59,866 nucleotides of DNA from Bacteroidia bacterium (lineage in GTDB: Bacteria > Bacteroidota > Bacteroidia > 2-12-FULL-35-15). A program made the translations under genes and the position numbers. Below are positions 42,865 to 51,505 of the stretch, one piece after another. A model generated the notes under the pieces. It made no database searches, was not told where the DNA came from, and worked only from the letters and a program-made list of their open reading frames with translations. The DNA is taken from the NCBI GenBank assembly GCA_016786925.1, contig JAEUTU010000093.1:1-59866 (forward strand), written 5' to 3'. Each line of letters opens with the position of its first letter. Positions within the stretch are counted from its first letter, which is position 1.

Positions 42865-43783
42865 TAAATTCAATATTACGCTTCAGTCCAGCGTATTTAG
42901 TCCTTTTTACAGCCGAATTTTTAAACACTCTTCTGAAGGTTTCTTCAGTCAGTTCTATCCAATCATTTTTTGACATGGAGAGCAATTCTTTGTTGGCTTC
43001 AAATTGATCTTCACGATGCGGACTTGAAAAACGATTCCAGGGACAAACATCCTGGCAAACATCACAACCAAACATCCAGTTATCAAACTTTCCTTTCATC
43101 TCATTTGGAAGTGCATCTTTTAATTCAATTGTAAAATAACTAATGCATTTACTTCCATCTACCACATAAGGTGAAACAATCGCCTCTGTTGGGCATGCAT
43201 CTATACATTTGGTACAAGTACCACAATAATCCTTGATAGGTCCATCGTATTGTAATTCAAGATCTATGATCAATTCGGCAATAAAGAAAAAGGAGCCATT
43301 CTTTTTGGTGATCAAGTTTGAATTTTTTCCGATCCAGCCCAATCCACTTTTTTTAGCCCATGCTTTATCCATAACCGGAGCAGAATCAACAAATACACGT
43401 CCGTCTACCTCTCCTATTTCTTCATTTATAAATTCCAGCAATTGATTTAACTTCTCTTTGATCACAAAATGATAATCGGTGCCATAGGCATATTTACTGA
43501 TCTTTAGAGATGCGGCATCTGTTTGTTTTTCTGATGGGAAGTAATTAAGTAACAATGAAACCACCGATTTAGCACCGGGCACTAACAATCGTGGGTCAAG
43601 GCGTTTATCAAAATAATTTTGCATGTAACTCATTTGTCCATGCATATTATTATTCAACCAGTTCTCTAAACGGGGTGCTTCTTCCTCTAAAAAATCGGCT
43701 TTAGAAATACCGCAATAATCAAATCCTAAACGAGATGCTTCCGATTTGATCAGTTGAGTATAATTAGAATTTGTCATTATCAA
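42854..43783 (-). CDS. queG: epoxyqueuosine reductase QueG
   Basis: Cobalamin- and iron-sulfur-dependent reductase that converts epoxyqueuosine to queuosine in tRNA. Seen: [20 protein letters not shown] at the N-terminus, [41 protein letters not shown] (catalytic Asp region), and two ferredoxin-like clusters, [12 protein letters not shown] and [11 protein letters not shown]. The length of 309 is normal and lacks the HEAT extension of some homologues. The start overlaps ruvB by 20 bases; an ATG two codons later is an alternative. Confidence 0.95.
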   Translation of the reverse strand: MIMTNSNYTQLIKSEASRLGFDYCGISKADFLEEEAPRLENWLNNNMHGQMSYMQNYFDKRLDPRLLVPGAKSVVSLLLNYFPSEKQTDAASLKISKYAYGTDYHFVIKEKLNQLLEFINEEIGEVDGRVFVDSAPVMDKAWAKKSGLGWIGKNSNLITKKNGSFFFIAELIIDLELQYDGPIKDYCGTCTKCIDACPTEAIVSPYVVDGSKCISYFTIELKDALPNEMKGKFDNWMFGCDVCQDVCPWNRFSSPHREDQFEANKELLSMSKNDWIELTEETFRRVFKNSAVKRTKYAGLKRNIEFIKT

Positions 43784-44801
43784 ACAAACTGCCTTTGAAA
43801 GTGCGGGGAATTTTTCCTAAATGTTTATAGGCAAGATCGGTCGCCTCACGTCCGCGTGGTGTACGCACCAAATAACCTTCCTGTATCAAAAAAGGTTCAT
43901 ATACCTCTTCGATAGTACCGGCCTCTTCACCAACTGCAGTAGAAATGGTGGTGATACCAACAGGACCTCCTTTAAATTTATCGATAAGAGTAGAAAGGAT
44001 ACGGATATCCATTTCATCCAAGCCATTCTTGTCGACATTCAATGCTGAAAGACCAAAGTGAGCTATCTCCATATCAATGGTTCCATCACCTTTGATCTGA
44101 GCAAAATCGCGAATACGTCTCAACAACGCATTTGCTATACGCGGGGTACCACGACTTCTACGGGCTATTTCATGTGCTGCATCATCCGATATGGGAACAT
44201 TTAATATGCTTGCTGCACGGGTAATGATCTGCTGCAATAATTTAGCATCATAATAATTCAAACGTGAGTTGATACCAAAACGGGCACGTAAAGGTGCTGT
44301 GAGCAAACCGCTTCGTGTGGTAGCACCAACTAATGTAAACGGATTTAATTTGATCTGAACGCTGCGGGCATTGGGACCGCTATCGATCATGATGTCGATC
44401 TTGTAATCCTCCATGGCAGAATATAAATACTCTTCCACAATAGGACTCAAACGATGGATCTCATCAATGAACAAAACATCATATTCTTCAAGATTTGTCA
44501 ATAAACCCGCTAGATCGCCCGGTTTGTCCAAAACAGGTCCGGATGTAATTTTAATATTTACTCCCAATTCGGACGCTACAATATTTGCCAAGGTTGTTTT
44601 TCCTAAACCCGGAGGACCGTGTAATAAAATATGATCCAGAGCTTCTCCACGCTGCTTTGCAGCCTTCACAAATATTTTTAAGTTCTCCACCACTTCATTC
44701 TGACCGGTAAAGTCGGAGAAGTCGGCAGGACGCAAAGCTTTTTCAAACTCTTTCTCTGCGGAACTTAAATTTTCGCTATCGGGATTAATATTAGGATTCA
44801 T
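43764..44801 (-). CDS. ruvB: Holliday junction helicase motor RuvB
   Basis: AAA+ ATPase driving branch migration with RuvA. Seen: [12 protein letters not shown] at the N-terminus, Walker A GPPGLGKT at 62-69, Walker [10 protein letters not shown], the sensor 1 and arginine-finger region [18 protein letters not shown], and the winged-helix tail with [21 protein letters not shown]. The length of 345 is normal. It is about 15 kb from ruvA, in separate operons; ruvC is not in the window. Confidence 0.97.
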   Translation of the reverse strand: MNPNINPDSENLSSAEKEFEKALRPADFSDFTGQNEVVENLKIFVKAAKQRGEALDHILLHGPPGLGKTTLANIVASELGVNIKITSGPVLDKPGDLAGLLTNLEEYDVLFIDEIHRLSPIVEEYLYSAMEDYKIDIMIDSGPNARSVQIKLNPFTLVGATTRSGLLTAPLRARFGINSRLNYYDAKLLQQIITRAASILNVPISDDAAHEIARRSRGTPRIANALLRRIRDFAQIKGDGTIDMEIAHFGLSALNVDKNGLDEMDIRILSTLIDKFKGGPVGITTISTAVGEEAGTIEEVYEPFLIQEGYLVRTPRGREATDLAYKHLGKIPRTFKGSLFDNDKF

Positions 44802-44820
44802 GGGATGCTATTGATGTAAC

Positions 44821-44860
44821 AAAAATAAGAAAAGCATCCCGATTTCGGAATGCTTTTCTC
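44821..44860 (-). terminator. terminator of the coiled-coil membrane protein gene
   Basis: On the minus strand AGAAAAGCATTCCG pairs with CGGGATGCTTTTCT (one mismatch) around an AAAT loop, followed by TATTTTTG. It lies between the stop of the gene at 44877 and the ruvB start at 44801, so ruvB needs its own promoter. Confidence 0.8.
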
Positions 44861-44876
44861 ACTAATATTATAAACC

Positions 44877-45794
44877 TTATTTTAAGGTGATAGACGATTC
44901 TCCGATCACCACATCATCAGCAATGATCTCGATAAGATATTTCCCCGGTACAAATGGGTTAGGATTTCCACAGAATACATCCACAGCTACTTCTTCATTT
45001 TTATAGTTGATGTCCTGTTTACCGGCAAAAAAGCCCTTAGAACCATTGAATTTCACCATATTCATATCATCAGGAGATTTGCAGATCTCTTTTCCATCAG
45101 GCGATACAATACGAACATAAACCGGTTTAACTCCTTGTTTAGCGATCTTATTCTCGCCCACAACAAAAGAAACTTTGATCTTTTCTACACGTGATGCTTT
45201 TGTTGTTTCAACTTCTTTTGTTCCGCCCGATTTAAATTTAACACCCTTTACAGTTGGATTTTCCGCTTTTAAGATAGAACCTAAGTTAACAGTGCTTTGC
45301 AATTTTTCTTTATCCTTTGATAATTGAGCTGTTTTATCTTTTTCAGCAGTAAGATCTTCCGATACTTTTGCTTTCTCTGCCAAAATTGTTTTGTTCAAAG
45401 TATTCAAAGAATCGATCTCCACAATATAATGTTTCATAATGCTGCGAAGCGTTTCAGTCTCCTTGCGCAATTTAGAAATGATATAAGAATCATTCTTATG
45501 TTTCTCAGCTTGTTCGATCAACTCTGCAATTTGAGCACGTTTTTCTTCCAGTTCTTTTTGTAGATTAACATCGTTCGTTTGAAGAGTTGCGTATTCCTGC
45601 TGAAGTTCCAACAGATCCGACTTTACGTTATCACGCTCCACGATCACTTGCTCTTTCTCCACAATAACAGTATTCGCTCTGTTTTTTTCCTGCCACCAAA
45701 GCCAGGCAAATGTTAAATTTCCACCTATTAAAAGAAATAATAAAATCAACAATAACTTATTATTGGATTTTTTTTCTTCTTGATTGTTTTCCAT
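44877..45794 (-). CDS. single-pass coiled-coil membrane protein
   Basis: 305 residues. One membrane helix at about 14-33 (LLLILLFLLIGGNLTFAWLW), then a coiled coil at about 40-170 with heptad-rich Lys/Glu/Leu (LLELQQEYATLQTNDVNLQK). A C-terminal beta domain at about 185-305 contains KIKVSFVVGENKIAKQGVKPVY, YVRIVSPDGKEIC and a KYLIEIIADDVVIGESSITLK end. The topology is likely N-in with the coiled coil and beta domain in the periplasm. I do not recognise the family. It has a well-formed promoter. Confidence 0.75.
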   Translation of the reverse strand: MENNQEEKKSNNKLLLILLFLLIGGNLTFAWLWWQEKNRANTVIVEKEQVIVERDNVKSDLLELQQEYATLQTNDVNLQKELEEKRAQIAELIEQAEKHKNDSYIISKLRKETETLRSIMKHYIVEIDSLNTLNKTILAEKAKVSEDLTAEKDKTAQLSKDKEKLQSTVNLGSILKAENPTVKGVKFKSGGTKEVETTKASRVEKIKVSFVVGENKIAKQGVKPVYVRIVSPDGKEICKSPDDMNMVKFNGSKGFFAGKQDINYKNEEVAVDVFCGNPNPFVPGKYLIEIIADDVVIGESSITLK

Positions 45795-45824
45795 AGTATA
45801 AATGAATGTTTATTTTCGTAACGC

Positions 45825-45856
45825 AAAGTTATACATTTTATGATTTAACGTAACAA
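45825..45856 (-). promoter_or_regulatory. promoter of the coiled-coil membrane protein gene
   Basis: On the minus strand TTG at 45856-45854, a 21-base spacer, and TAACTTTG at 45832-45825, about 30 bases before the ATG. A good Bacteroidota promoter match in the 67-base divergent gap with comF. Confidence 0.55.
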
Positions 45857-45861
45857 AAAGA

Positions 45862-46545
45862 ATGTTAAACGACTTCATTTCGCTCATTTACCCTAAAAAC
45901 TGTGCTTCCTGCGGCAATAGTCTTTTTAAACATGAAGAGTGTTTGTGTACATTTTGCAGATATCATCTCCCTAAAACAAATTTTCATCTTCAAAACGGAA
46001 ATCCGGTAGAAAAACTCTTCTGGGGAAGAGCGGATATTGTTTCTGCTGCAGCCTATTATGCTTTTGGTAAAGGAGGGAAAGTTCAACATCTGATCCATCA
46101 ACTCAAATACAATGGCAAAAAAGAAATTGGGTTGACCGTTGGGAAATTATACGGACAAGAGCTGAAGCAATCGGGGAAATATGAATTGATCGACACGATC
46201 ATTCCTGTTCCATTACACGAAAAGAAAAAGAAAAAAAGAGGCTACAATCAGAGCGAATATTTTGCTGAAGGTTTATCAAAAAGTCTGCATGTGAGCACCG
46301 ACACTACAACACTAATAAGAGCTAATGAATCGGAAACACAAACCAAAAAATCAAGATTTAGTCGTTGGCAAAATGTAGAATCGATCTTTCATGTAGCCGA
46401 ACCGGAGAAACTGAAAAATAAACACATTCTCTTAGTGGATGATGTTGTTACAACAGGCTCTACATTAGAAGCATGCGCCCTAACCTTATTAAAAATTCCG
46501 GATGTAAAAGTGAGCATTGCAACCATTGCTTTTGCTAATAATTAA
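45862..46545 (+). CDS. ComF-family phosphoribosyltransferase-like protein
   Basis: 227 residues. An N-terminal four-Cys zinc motif (CASCGNSLFKHEECLCTFC) is followed by a phosphoribosyltransferase fold with the PRPP loop ILLVDDVVTTGSTLEAC at about 192-208 and the basic segment HEKKKKKRGYNQSEYFAEGL typical of ComF. In Gram-positives and Haemophilus it helps natural transformation; in Bacteroidota the role is not settled. It is followed after 38 bases by the methionine sulfoxide reductase gene, which has its own -7 box. Confidence 0.92.
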   Translation: MLNDFISLIYPKNCASCGNSLFKHEECLCTFCRYHLPKTNFHLQNGNPVEKLFWGRADIVSAAAYYAFGKGGKVQHLIHQLKYNGKKEIGLTVGKLYGQELKQSGKYELIDTIIPVPLHEKKKKKRGYNQSEYFAEGLSKSLHVSTDTTTLIRANESETQTKKSRFSRWQNVESIFHVAEPEKLKNKHILLVDDVVTTGSTLEACALTLLKIPDVKVSIATIAFANN

Positions 46546-46571
46546 GCGCTATTCCACACTCTATTTTTTGT

Positions 46572-46579
46572 TACCTTTG
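46572..46579 (+). promoter_or_regulatory. -7 box immediately before the fRMsr gene
   Basis: TACCTTTG, identical to the boxes before mgtE and deoC, ends four bases before the ATG at 46584. The mRNA would be leaderless or nearly so. No -33 TTG is evident. Confidence 0.5.
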
Positions 46580-46583
46580 CACC

Positions 46584-47102
46584 ATGGCAGAATCACTCAT
46601 AATTACCGGAACCAGCAAGCAGGAAAAGTATGAATCGTTACTTCCTCAAATAAAAGCATTAGTGGAGGGCGAATCCGATTACATTGCGAACATTTCCAAT
46701 ATTATGTCGGCTTTAAAATTCGGCATGAACTGGTTTTGGGTGGGCGTTTATTTTGTAAAAGACCTCTCCCCAGCCCTCTCCAAAGGAGAGGGAGAAATAA
46801 AAAAAGAATTAGTATTGGGGCCATTTCAAGGACCGATCGCCTGTACCCGTATTGCTTTTGGCAAAGGAGTTTGCGGAACCAGCTGGAAAGAAAAGAAAAC
46901 GATCATTGTGGAAGATGTAGAACTATTTCCCGGACATATTGCCTGCAGCAGTTTATCAAAATCAGAGATCGTAGTGCCGGCATTTGATAAAAAGGGAAAT
47001 GTTACATTGGTGTTGGATGTTGACAGCGAACATTTGGCAACTTATGATGAAACCGACAAACATTATTTAGAACAAATCGTACGCATCATTGAACAACTTT
47101 AA
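46584..47102 (+). CDS. msrC: free methionine-(R)-sulfoxide reductase with repeat-derived insert
   Basis: GAF-domain enzyme that reduces free Met-R-sulfoxide. The three conserved cysteines are C87, C97 and C121, with the same 10 and 24 spacing as C84, C94 and C118 of E. coli YebR. The core LGPFQGPIACTRIAFGKGVCG and the metal-free active site are intact. Residues 60-74 (DLSPALSKGEGEIKK) replace what in YebR is a two-residue turn between GFYLLE and TLVLGP. That insert is encoded by a palindromic repeat. It lies in a loop before a core strand, so the enzyme may still be active. The following gene starts inside its last codons. Confidence 0.92.
   Translation: MAESLIITGTSKQEKYESLLPQIKALVEGESDYIANISNIMSALKFGMNWFWVGVYFVKDLSPALSKGEGEIKKELVLGPFQGPIACTRIAFGKGVCGTSWKEKKTIIVEDVELFPGHIACSSLSKSEIVVPAFDKKGNVTLVLDVDSEHLATYDETDKHYLEQIVRIIEQL
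46761..46800 (+). repeat. GGAGAGGG palindromic repeat inside coding sequence
   Basis: CCTCTCCCCAGCCCTCTCC, then AAAGGAGAGGGAG. The perfect 8-base palindrome is 46774-46781 with 46785-46792 around AAA. It shares its layout (CCTCTCCC, spacer, CCCTCTCC, 3-base loop, GGAGAGGG) with 48752-48781. It is 13-14 codons long and in frame in the methionine sulfoxide reductase gene. Confidence 0.8.
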
Positions 47103-48762
47103 GGTCAATATAAATCCATTTTTCTTTGCTTTAGCATTACTGCTATTAGCATCTTGTGCGCAGATCGTTGCTCCCGGTGGTGGTGCAAAAGACACAACAG
47201 CTCCCAAAGTTTTAAAATACAATCCGGATAGTGCTCAGCTTGGATTCAATTCCAAACTCATCGAGATCAATTTTGATGAATACATTCAATTGAAGGATCT
47301 GAACAATCAATTGATCATTTCTCCTCCATTGAACAAAACGCCAGACATAGATGTAAAAAACAAAACATTGAACATTGAGTTCGATAAAAATGAAGTTCTT
47401 AAACCCAACACCACCTATTGCATCAGCTTCGGAAATGCTGTGACAGACGTTAATGAAGGAAATCCAATAGAAAACTTCAAATACATCTTCTCTACGGGAA
47501 CATTCATCGATTCATTAAAAGTTAAAGGGAAAGTACAAACAGCTTTTGATCACAGAACCGAAAAAGGGATCCTTGTTATGTTATATTCCGATTTAAGCGA
47601 CAGCGTTGTTTTTAAATTACAACCTGATTATTTTGGGAAAACAAAAACTGATGGAACATTCGAGATCAATAATGTTAAAAGTGGAAAATATAAAATGGTT
47701 GCCATAAAAGATGCTAATGCCAACTACAAATATGATGGAGAAAGTGAAAGCATTGCTTTTTATGATTCATTGGTTGATGCTTCCGGTAAAAAAGAAATTG
47801 AACTTGAACTTTTTCAGGAACCATCGAAAAAAGTTTTCTTAAAAAAAGCGACACACCCATCGTATGGAAGATTTGACTTTGTTTTTAGTCAAGGTTCTGA
47901 TAGTATTCGCATCAACAATTTAAGCAACGACCTGAAAGGAGTTCAAGAGTATTTTGAATTTTCAAAAAACAAAGATTCATTAAGTTATTGGATCACCAAT
48001 TATCAAAAAGATTCTATTGTTCTGCAAATAAGCAATGGCAATAAGATCATCGACACACTTGAATTCAAGTTCATTAATAAAGAAGAAGTCTTAAAAGCAA
48101 AACGAAATCCTTTAAAATTATCTGTTGAAAATAGCCCCGATGGCAATCAAAGTTTTGATCTAAATAAAAACCTGGTTCTAGTTCTGTCGAATCCTGTCAA
48201 AAACATAGCAGGCTCGGATAAAATCATTTTCAAGGAAGATACCACCGTTATTGCGAACAAGCAATTTGATCTAATTAGTGCTCAATCTGAACGAGCGATC
48301 ATACAATTGCTTTTAAAAAGTGAATCCGGGAAAAACAATATCATAAAAGAAAATACCAACTACAGTTTATTTATTCCTCCCGGAACATTCACTGATATTT
48401 TCAACTTAATGAATGACACGATCAAAATTGACTTTAAAACCCGTGAATCAAAATATTATGGCAGTTTAAAACTAAAACTGAACATCCCTGAAACTAAGAG
48501 CAATTATATTATTCAGCTGATTGATGAACAAGGACTCATTCAACGCGAACAAAACATTAAAAAATCAGAAGAGCTTTTATATGAGTTCCTGCACCCTAAG
48601 AAATACAAACTCAAGATCATTGTGGATGAAAACAACAATGGAAAATGGGATGGCGGAAATTACTTACAGCATACCCAAGCAGAGAAGGTGATCTACAACA
48701 GCGAATTGATCAACGTACGATCAAACTGGGATCTGGAATTAGAATGGAAGACCTCTCCCTAA
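47089..48762 (+). CDS. Ig-like domain lipoprotein
   Basis: 557 residues starting with a TTG that overlaps the previous gene by 14 bases; it is the only start that keeps the signal peptide. The lipobox is LLASC, lipidated Cys at 23, followed by AQIVAPGGGAKDTTAPKVLK, the usual opening of a bacterial Ig-like (SbsA-type) domain ending near residue 130 (NFKYIFSTGTFID). Then come a prealbumin/SdrD-like segment with KTKTDGTFEINNVKSGKYKM and a long beta-rich tail. It is probably an outer-membrane lipoprotein of unknown role. The last residues KTSP and the stop codon are supplied by a palindromic repeat. Confidence 0.82.
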   Translation: MNNFKVNINPFFFALALLLLASCAQIVAPGGGAKDTTAPKVLKYNPDSAQLGFNSKLIEINFDEYIQLKDLNNQLIISPPLNKTPDIDVKNKTLNIEFDKNEVLKPNTTYCISFGNAVTDVNEGNPIENFKYIFSTGTFIDSLKVKGKVQTAFDHRTEKGILVMLYSDLSDSVVFKLQPDYFGKTKTDGTFEINNVKSGKYKMVAIKDANANYKYDGESESIAFYDSLVDASGKKEIELELFQEPSKKVFLKKATHPSYGRFDFVFSQGSDSIRINNLSNDLKGVQEYFEFSKNKDSLSYWITNYQKDSIVLQISNGNKIIDTLEFKFINKEEVLKAKRNPLKLSVENSPDGNQSFDLNKNLVLVLSNPVKNIAGSDKIIFKEDTTVIANKQFDLISAQSERAIIQLLLKSESGKNNIIKENTNYSLFIPPGTFTDIFNLMNDTIKIDFKTRESKYYGSLKLKLNIPETKSNYIIQLIDEQGLIQREQNIKKSEELLYEFLHPKKYKLKIIVDENNNGKWDGGNYLQHTQAEKVIYNSELINVRSNWDLELEWKTSP

Positions 48763-48852
48763 CCCTCTCCTAAGGAGAGGGAACAAATTCCAATCGCATT
48801 TTATTGAGGCAACTCCTCCTCTCCTCCGGAGAGGAGATCAAGAGGAGAGGTG
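48751..48852. repeat. pair of inverted GGAGAGGG-type repeats between convergent genes
   Basis: Copy A (48751-48781) is ACCTCTCCCTAACCCTCTCC, then TAAGGAGAGGG, palindrome 48763-48770/48774-48781. Copy B (48813-48852) lies in the opposite orientation, with palindrome 48816-48824/48828-48836 and the flank GATCAAGAGGAGAGGTG. Each copy contributes the last codons and the stop of the gene that runs into it. The pair can form strong hairpins and may serve as the terminator for both directions. Confidence 0.8.
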
Positions 48853-49626
48853 AAACTCATCCGCATCATTTAATACGGGAAACTGTTTTCTGAATTCTTC
48901 CAATTCAGCGTATGATATAGATATTGTTTCGATGCACTCATCATGTGCAGGTATTTTTGAAAGGATCTCTCCTTTAAAGTTGATCAGGGCAGAATCGCCT
49001 GAATGATAAATTTCATTTCCATCGTTCCCCACTCTATTCACTCCGGCAACATAGCATTGATTTTCTATAGAACGGGCCAATAACAATGTTTTCCATGGAT
49101 AATTTCTTCTTTCCGGCCAATTCGCAACATAGATCAGCAAGTCGTATCGATTATCATTTTTATTTCTTGCCCATACCGGGAAGCGAAGGTCATAACAGAT
49201 CAAGGGACAAATTTTCCAACCTTTTATCTCTTCAATGATCTTTTTAGATCCTGCTGTGTAATGCTTATCTTCATTCGCCATGGTAAACAAATGCCTTTTG
49301 TCATACGTTGCGTATGAGCCATCGGCTCTCATCCACACTAAACGATTATAATAATTCCCATTTTCTTCACACACAAAACTTCCGGTAATAACACATTGTT
49401 TTTTCTGAGCTTGTTCTCTCATCCAAGCCAATGCTTTTCCATCCATCCCTTCCGCTAATAATTCTGGTTGCATGGTAAAACCTGTGGTAAACATTTCAGG
49501 CAAAATGATCAGATCCGTTTGCTCCTTTATAGAATCTATTTTCTTTGCAAACTGTTCTAGATTCCAATCAATATTTTCCCAATATAAAGCCGATTGGATA
49601 ATGGTTATTTTTAGATCGTTCATCAT
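48838..49626 (-). CDS. nitrilase-family omega-amidase (YafV type)
   Basis: 262 residues of the carbon-nitrogen hydrolase superfamily. The catalytic triad is Glu44 (LPEMFTTGF), Lys110 (YDKRHLF) and Cys144 (PLICYDLRFPVW). This matches omega-amidase, which hydrolyses 2-oxoglutaramate or 2-oxosuccinamate, and the transaminase that makes such oxo-acids is the next gene upstream, overlapping by one base. The C-terminal residues HLSS and the stop come from repeat copy B; homologues normally end near the preceding DADEF segment, by inference. Confidence 0.9.
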   Translation of the reverse strand: MMNDLKITIIQSALYWENIDWNLEQFAKKIDSIKEQTDLIILPEMFTTGFTMQPELLAEGMDGKALAWMREQAQKKQCVITGSFVCEENGNYYNRLVWMRADGSYATYDKRHLFTMANEDKHYTAGSKKIIEEIKGWKICPLICYDLRFPVWARNKNDNRYDLLIYVANWPERRNYPWKTLLLARSIENQCYVAGVNRVGNDGNEIYHSGDSALINFKGEILSKIPAHDECIETISISYAELEEFRKQFPVLNDADEFHLSS

Positions 49627-50780
49627 TATATTTTATTGATAATGGCTGCTGCCGCTTCTAGTGTTTCTTCTTTTTTAGCAAAACAAAAACGCAATACGTG
49701 TTCATCTACTCCTTCATGATAAAATACTGAAATAGGAATAGAAGCGATCTTGAATTCTTTTGTTAAGCGAATGGCAAAATCAGTATCTTTTTCATTGCTC
49801 ATGTTCTTAAAATTGAGCAATTGAAAATACGTTCCGGCAGCAGGTGTTAATTCAAATCGTGAATTTTTGATCAGGGAAATAAAAAGATCACGTTTCTTCT
49901 GATAGAATTTTCCCAGATCAAGATACTGTTCTTTTTGTTTTAAAAATTCAGCTAAAGCACACTGAACAGGAGTGTTTGTGGAGAACACCAAAAACTGATG
50001 CACCTTTCTAAATTCATTCATTAAATTTTGAGGTGCCACACAATAACCAATTTTCCATCCGGTAGTATGATATGTTTTTCCGAAAGAAGAGATGATAAAA
50101 CTTCTTTCCGCTAAATGAGGATAGCGCGCAGCACTTTGATGTTGATGTCCATCAAAAATAATATGTTCATACACCTCATCACTAATGATCACGATATCTG
50201 TATCCTTTGTCAACTTTTGCAACATGGTCATATCTGCTGCCGTCATGATACTTCCTGTTGGATTATGCGGTGTATTTACAATGATCATTTTTGTGCGATG
50301 ATTCATCACTTTTTTCACCTCTTCCCAATCAATAGAATAATTCGGAGCCTTCAACTGTAAATAAACGGTCTTGCCACCATTCAGTTCAATAGCAGGTTGG
50401 TAACAATCGTAAGCAGGCTCAAACACGATCACCTCATCTCCTTCTCTTATCACAGCTGTAATGGCTGTATAGATAGCTTGTGTAGCCCCGGCTGTAATGG
50501 TGATCTCCGTTTCAGGATCATACTTTGCACCATACAAGGCTTCTGTTTTTTGAGACAACATCTCCCGCAAAGGCAATAAGCCGGCCATTGGTGCATATTG
50601 ATTATTTCCCGCTTTCATGTATTTAGCAACCAGATCTACCAGGTCGGGATTACAGGAAAAATCAGGGAAGCCTTGCGAAAGATTGATCGCTTGATGATCG
50701 GCAGCCAACTTACTCATAACTGTAAAAATGGTGGTGCCAACATTCGGCAATTTACTATTGATCAAATTCGGATAATTCAT
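49626..50780 (-). CDS. PLP-dependent methionine/glutamine aminotransferase (YbdL type)
   Basis: 384-residue fold-type I aminotransferase. Seen: INLSQGFPDF at the N-terminus, NQYAPMAGLLPLRE, the ligand Asn in NTPHNPTGS, ISDEVYEH, and the PLP lysine in SSFGKTYHTTGWKIGY at about residues 230-245. The NLSQGFPDF opening is typical of YbdL and kynurenine aminotransferase-like enzymes, which use Met, Gln or kynurenine. Coupling with the omega-amidase favours a glutamine-transaminase or methionine-salvage role; a kynurenine aminotransferase activity is a second possibility. It has its own -7 box. Confidence 0.92.
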   Translation of the reverse strand: MNYPNLINSKLPNVGTTIFTVMSKLAADHQAINLSQGFPDFSCNPDLVDLVAKYMKAGNNQYAPMAGLLPLREMLSQKTEALYGAKYDPETEITITAGATQAIYTAITAVIREGDEVIVFEPAYDCYQPAIELNGGKTVYLQLKAPNYSIDWEEVKKVMNHRTKMIIVNTPHNPTGSIMTAADMTMLQKLTKDTDIVIISDEVYEHIIFDGHQHQSAARYPHLAERSFIISSFGKTYHTTGWKIGYCVAPQNLMNEFRKVHQFLVFSTNTPVQCALAEFLKQKEQYLDLGKFYQKKRDLFISLIKNSRFELTPAAGTYFQLLNFKNMSNEKDTDFAIRLTKEFKIASIPISVFYHEGVDEHVLRFCFAKKEETLEAAAAIINKI

Positions 50781-50821
50781 GTGGAGAGTATTCTTCTGCG
50801 TTAATAATGAATAGGTTTTAC

Positions 50822-50829
50822 CAAAAGTA
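50822..50829 (-). promoter_or_regulatory. -7 box for the aminotransferase operon
   Basis: Minus-strand TACTTTTG fits TAnnTTTG, 41 bases before the ATG at 50780. It is divergent from the FKBP box 64 bases away. Confidence 0.45.
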
Positions 50830-50892
50830 TCATTTTTCTTTGATTTTCATAAAATAAGACAATTATTATTCGGTTTAATTGATTGATTAACT

Positions 50893-50900
50893 TACTTTTG
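50893..50900 (+). promoter_or_regulatory. -7 box for the FKBP gene
   Basis: TACTTTTG fits TAnnTTTG, 34 bases before the ATG at 50935. The same octamer is used by the divergent aminotransferase promoter. Confidence 0.45.
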
Positions 50901-50934
50901 CGCGAAATTATTTTACAATATAAAATTTATACAA

Positions 50935-51441
50935 ATGACAATTGATCTAAACAAAGTGGTTTCTGTTAACTATCACTTAACAATCAAAGGAACCGAAGAG
51001 CATGTTGAACAAACAAGCAAAGAAAATCCGTTCTTATTTCTTTTTGGTGCAGGTGGATTATTACCTGATTTCGAAAGCAATTTAAGTGGTAAAAAAGTAG
51101 GCGATACATTCGATTTCTTCATAACAGCTGCCAATGGATACGGAATGCGTGACGAACAACACGTAGTAATGATCCCAATCGATGCATTTTTAGGAGAAGA
51201 TGGAAAATTAGATGAAGAGAATGTAAAAGTGGGAGTTACTTTACCAATGGTGGACAATGAAGGAAACCGTTTATATGGAAATGTAATGGAGATCACTGCA
51301 GAATATGTGAAGATGGACTTCAACCATCCTTTAGCAGGGAAAGATCTACACTTCAAAGGTGAAGTATTAGAGATCCGCGAAGCTACTGAAGAAGAATTAG
51401 CACATGGACATGCACATGGTCCACATGGTCACCACCACTAA
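50935..51441 (+). CDS. SlyD-like FKBP peptidyl-prolyl isomerase with His-rich tail
   Basis: 168 residues. The FKBP half appears as VVSVNYHLTI, FLFGAGGLLPDFESNLSGKKVGD (GxxLxxFExxLxGKxxGD, the SlyD core), then the insert-in-flap chaperone domain (ANGYGMRDEQHVVMIP to YVKMDFNHPLAGKDLHFKGEV). The C-terminal tail GHAHGPHGHHH is a metal-binding stretch as in E. coli SlyD. It is a cytosolic prolyl isomerase and chaperone, possibly with nickel or zinc storage. Confidence 0.94.
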   Translation: MTIDLNKVVSVNYHLTIKGTEEHVEQTSKENPFLFLFGAGGLLPDFESNLSGKKVGDTFDFFITAANGYGMRDEQHVVMIPIDAFLGEDGKLDEENVKVGVTLPMVDNEGNRLYGNVMEITAEYVKMDFNHPLAGKDLHFKGEVLEIREATEEELAHGHAHGPHGHHH

Positions 51442-51456
51442 TTAAATTTGATCTAC

Positions 51457-51490
51457 AAAAAAGCAGTTGGAGCATTTCAACTGCTTTTTT
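51457..51490 (+). terminator. terminator after the FKBP gene
   Basis: Perfect 13-base arms AAAAAAGCAGTTG (51457-51469) and CAACTGCTTTTTT (51478-51490), with further T residues downstream. Confidence 0.9.
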
Positions 51491-51505
51491 TATTTTTATC
51501 CCTGA

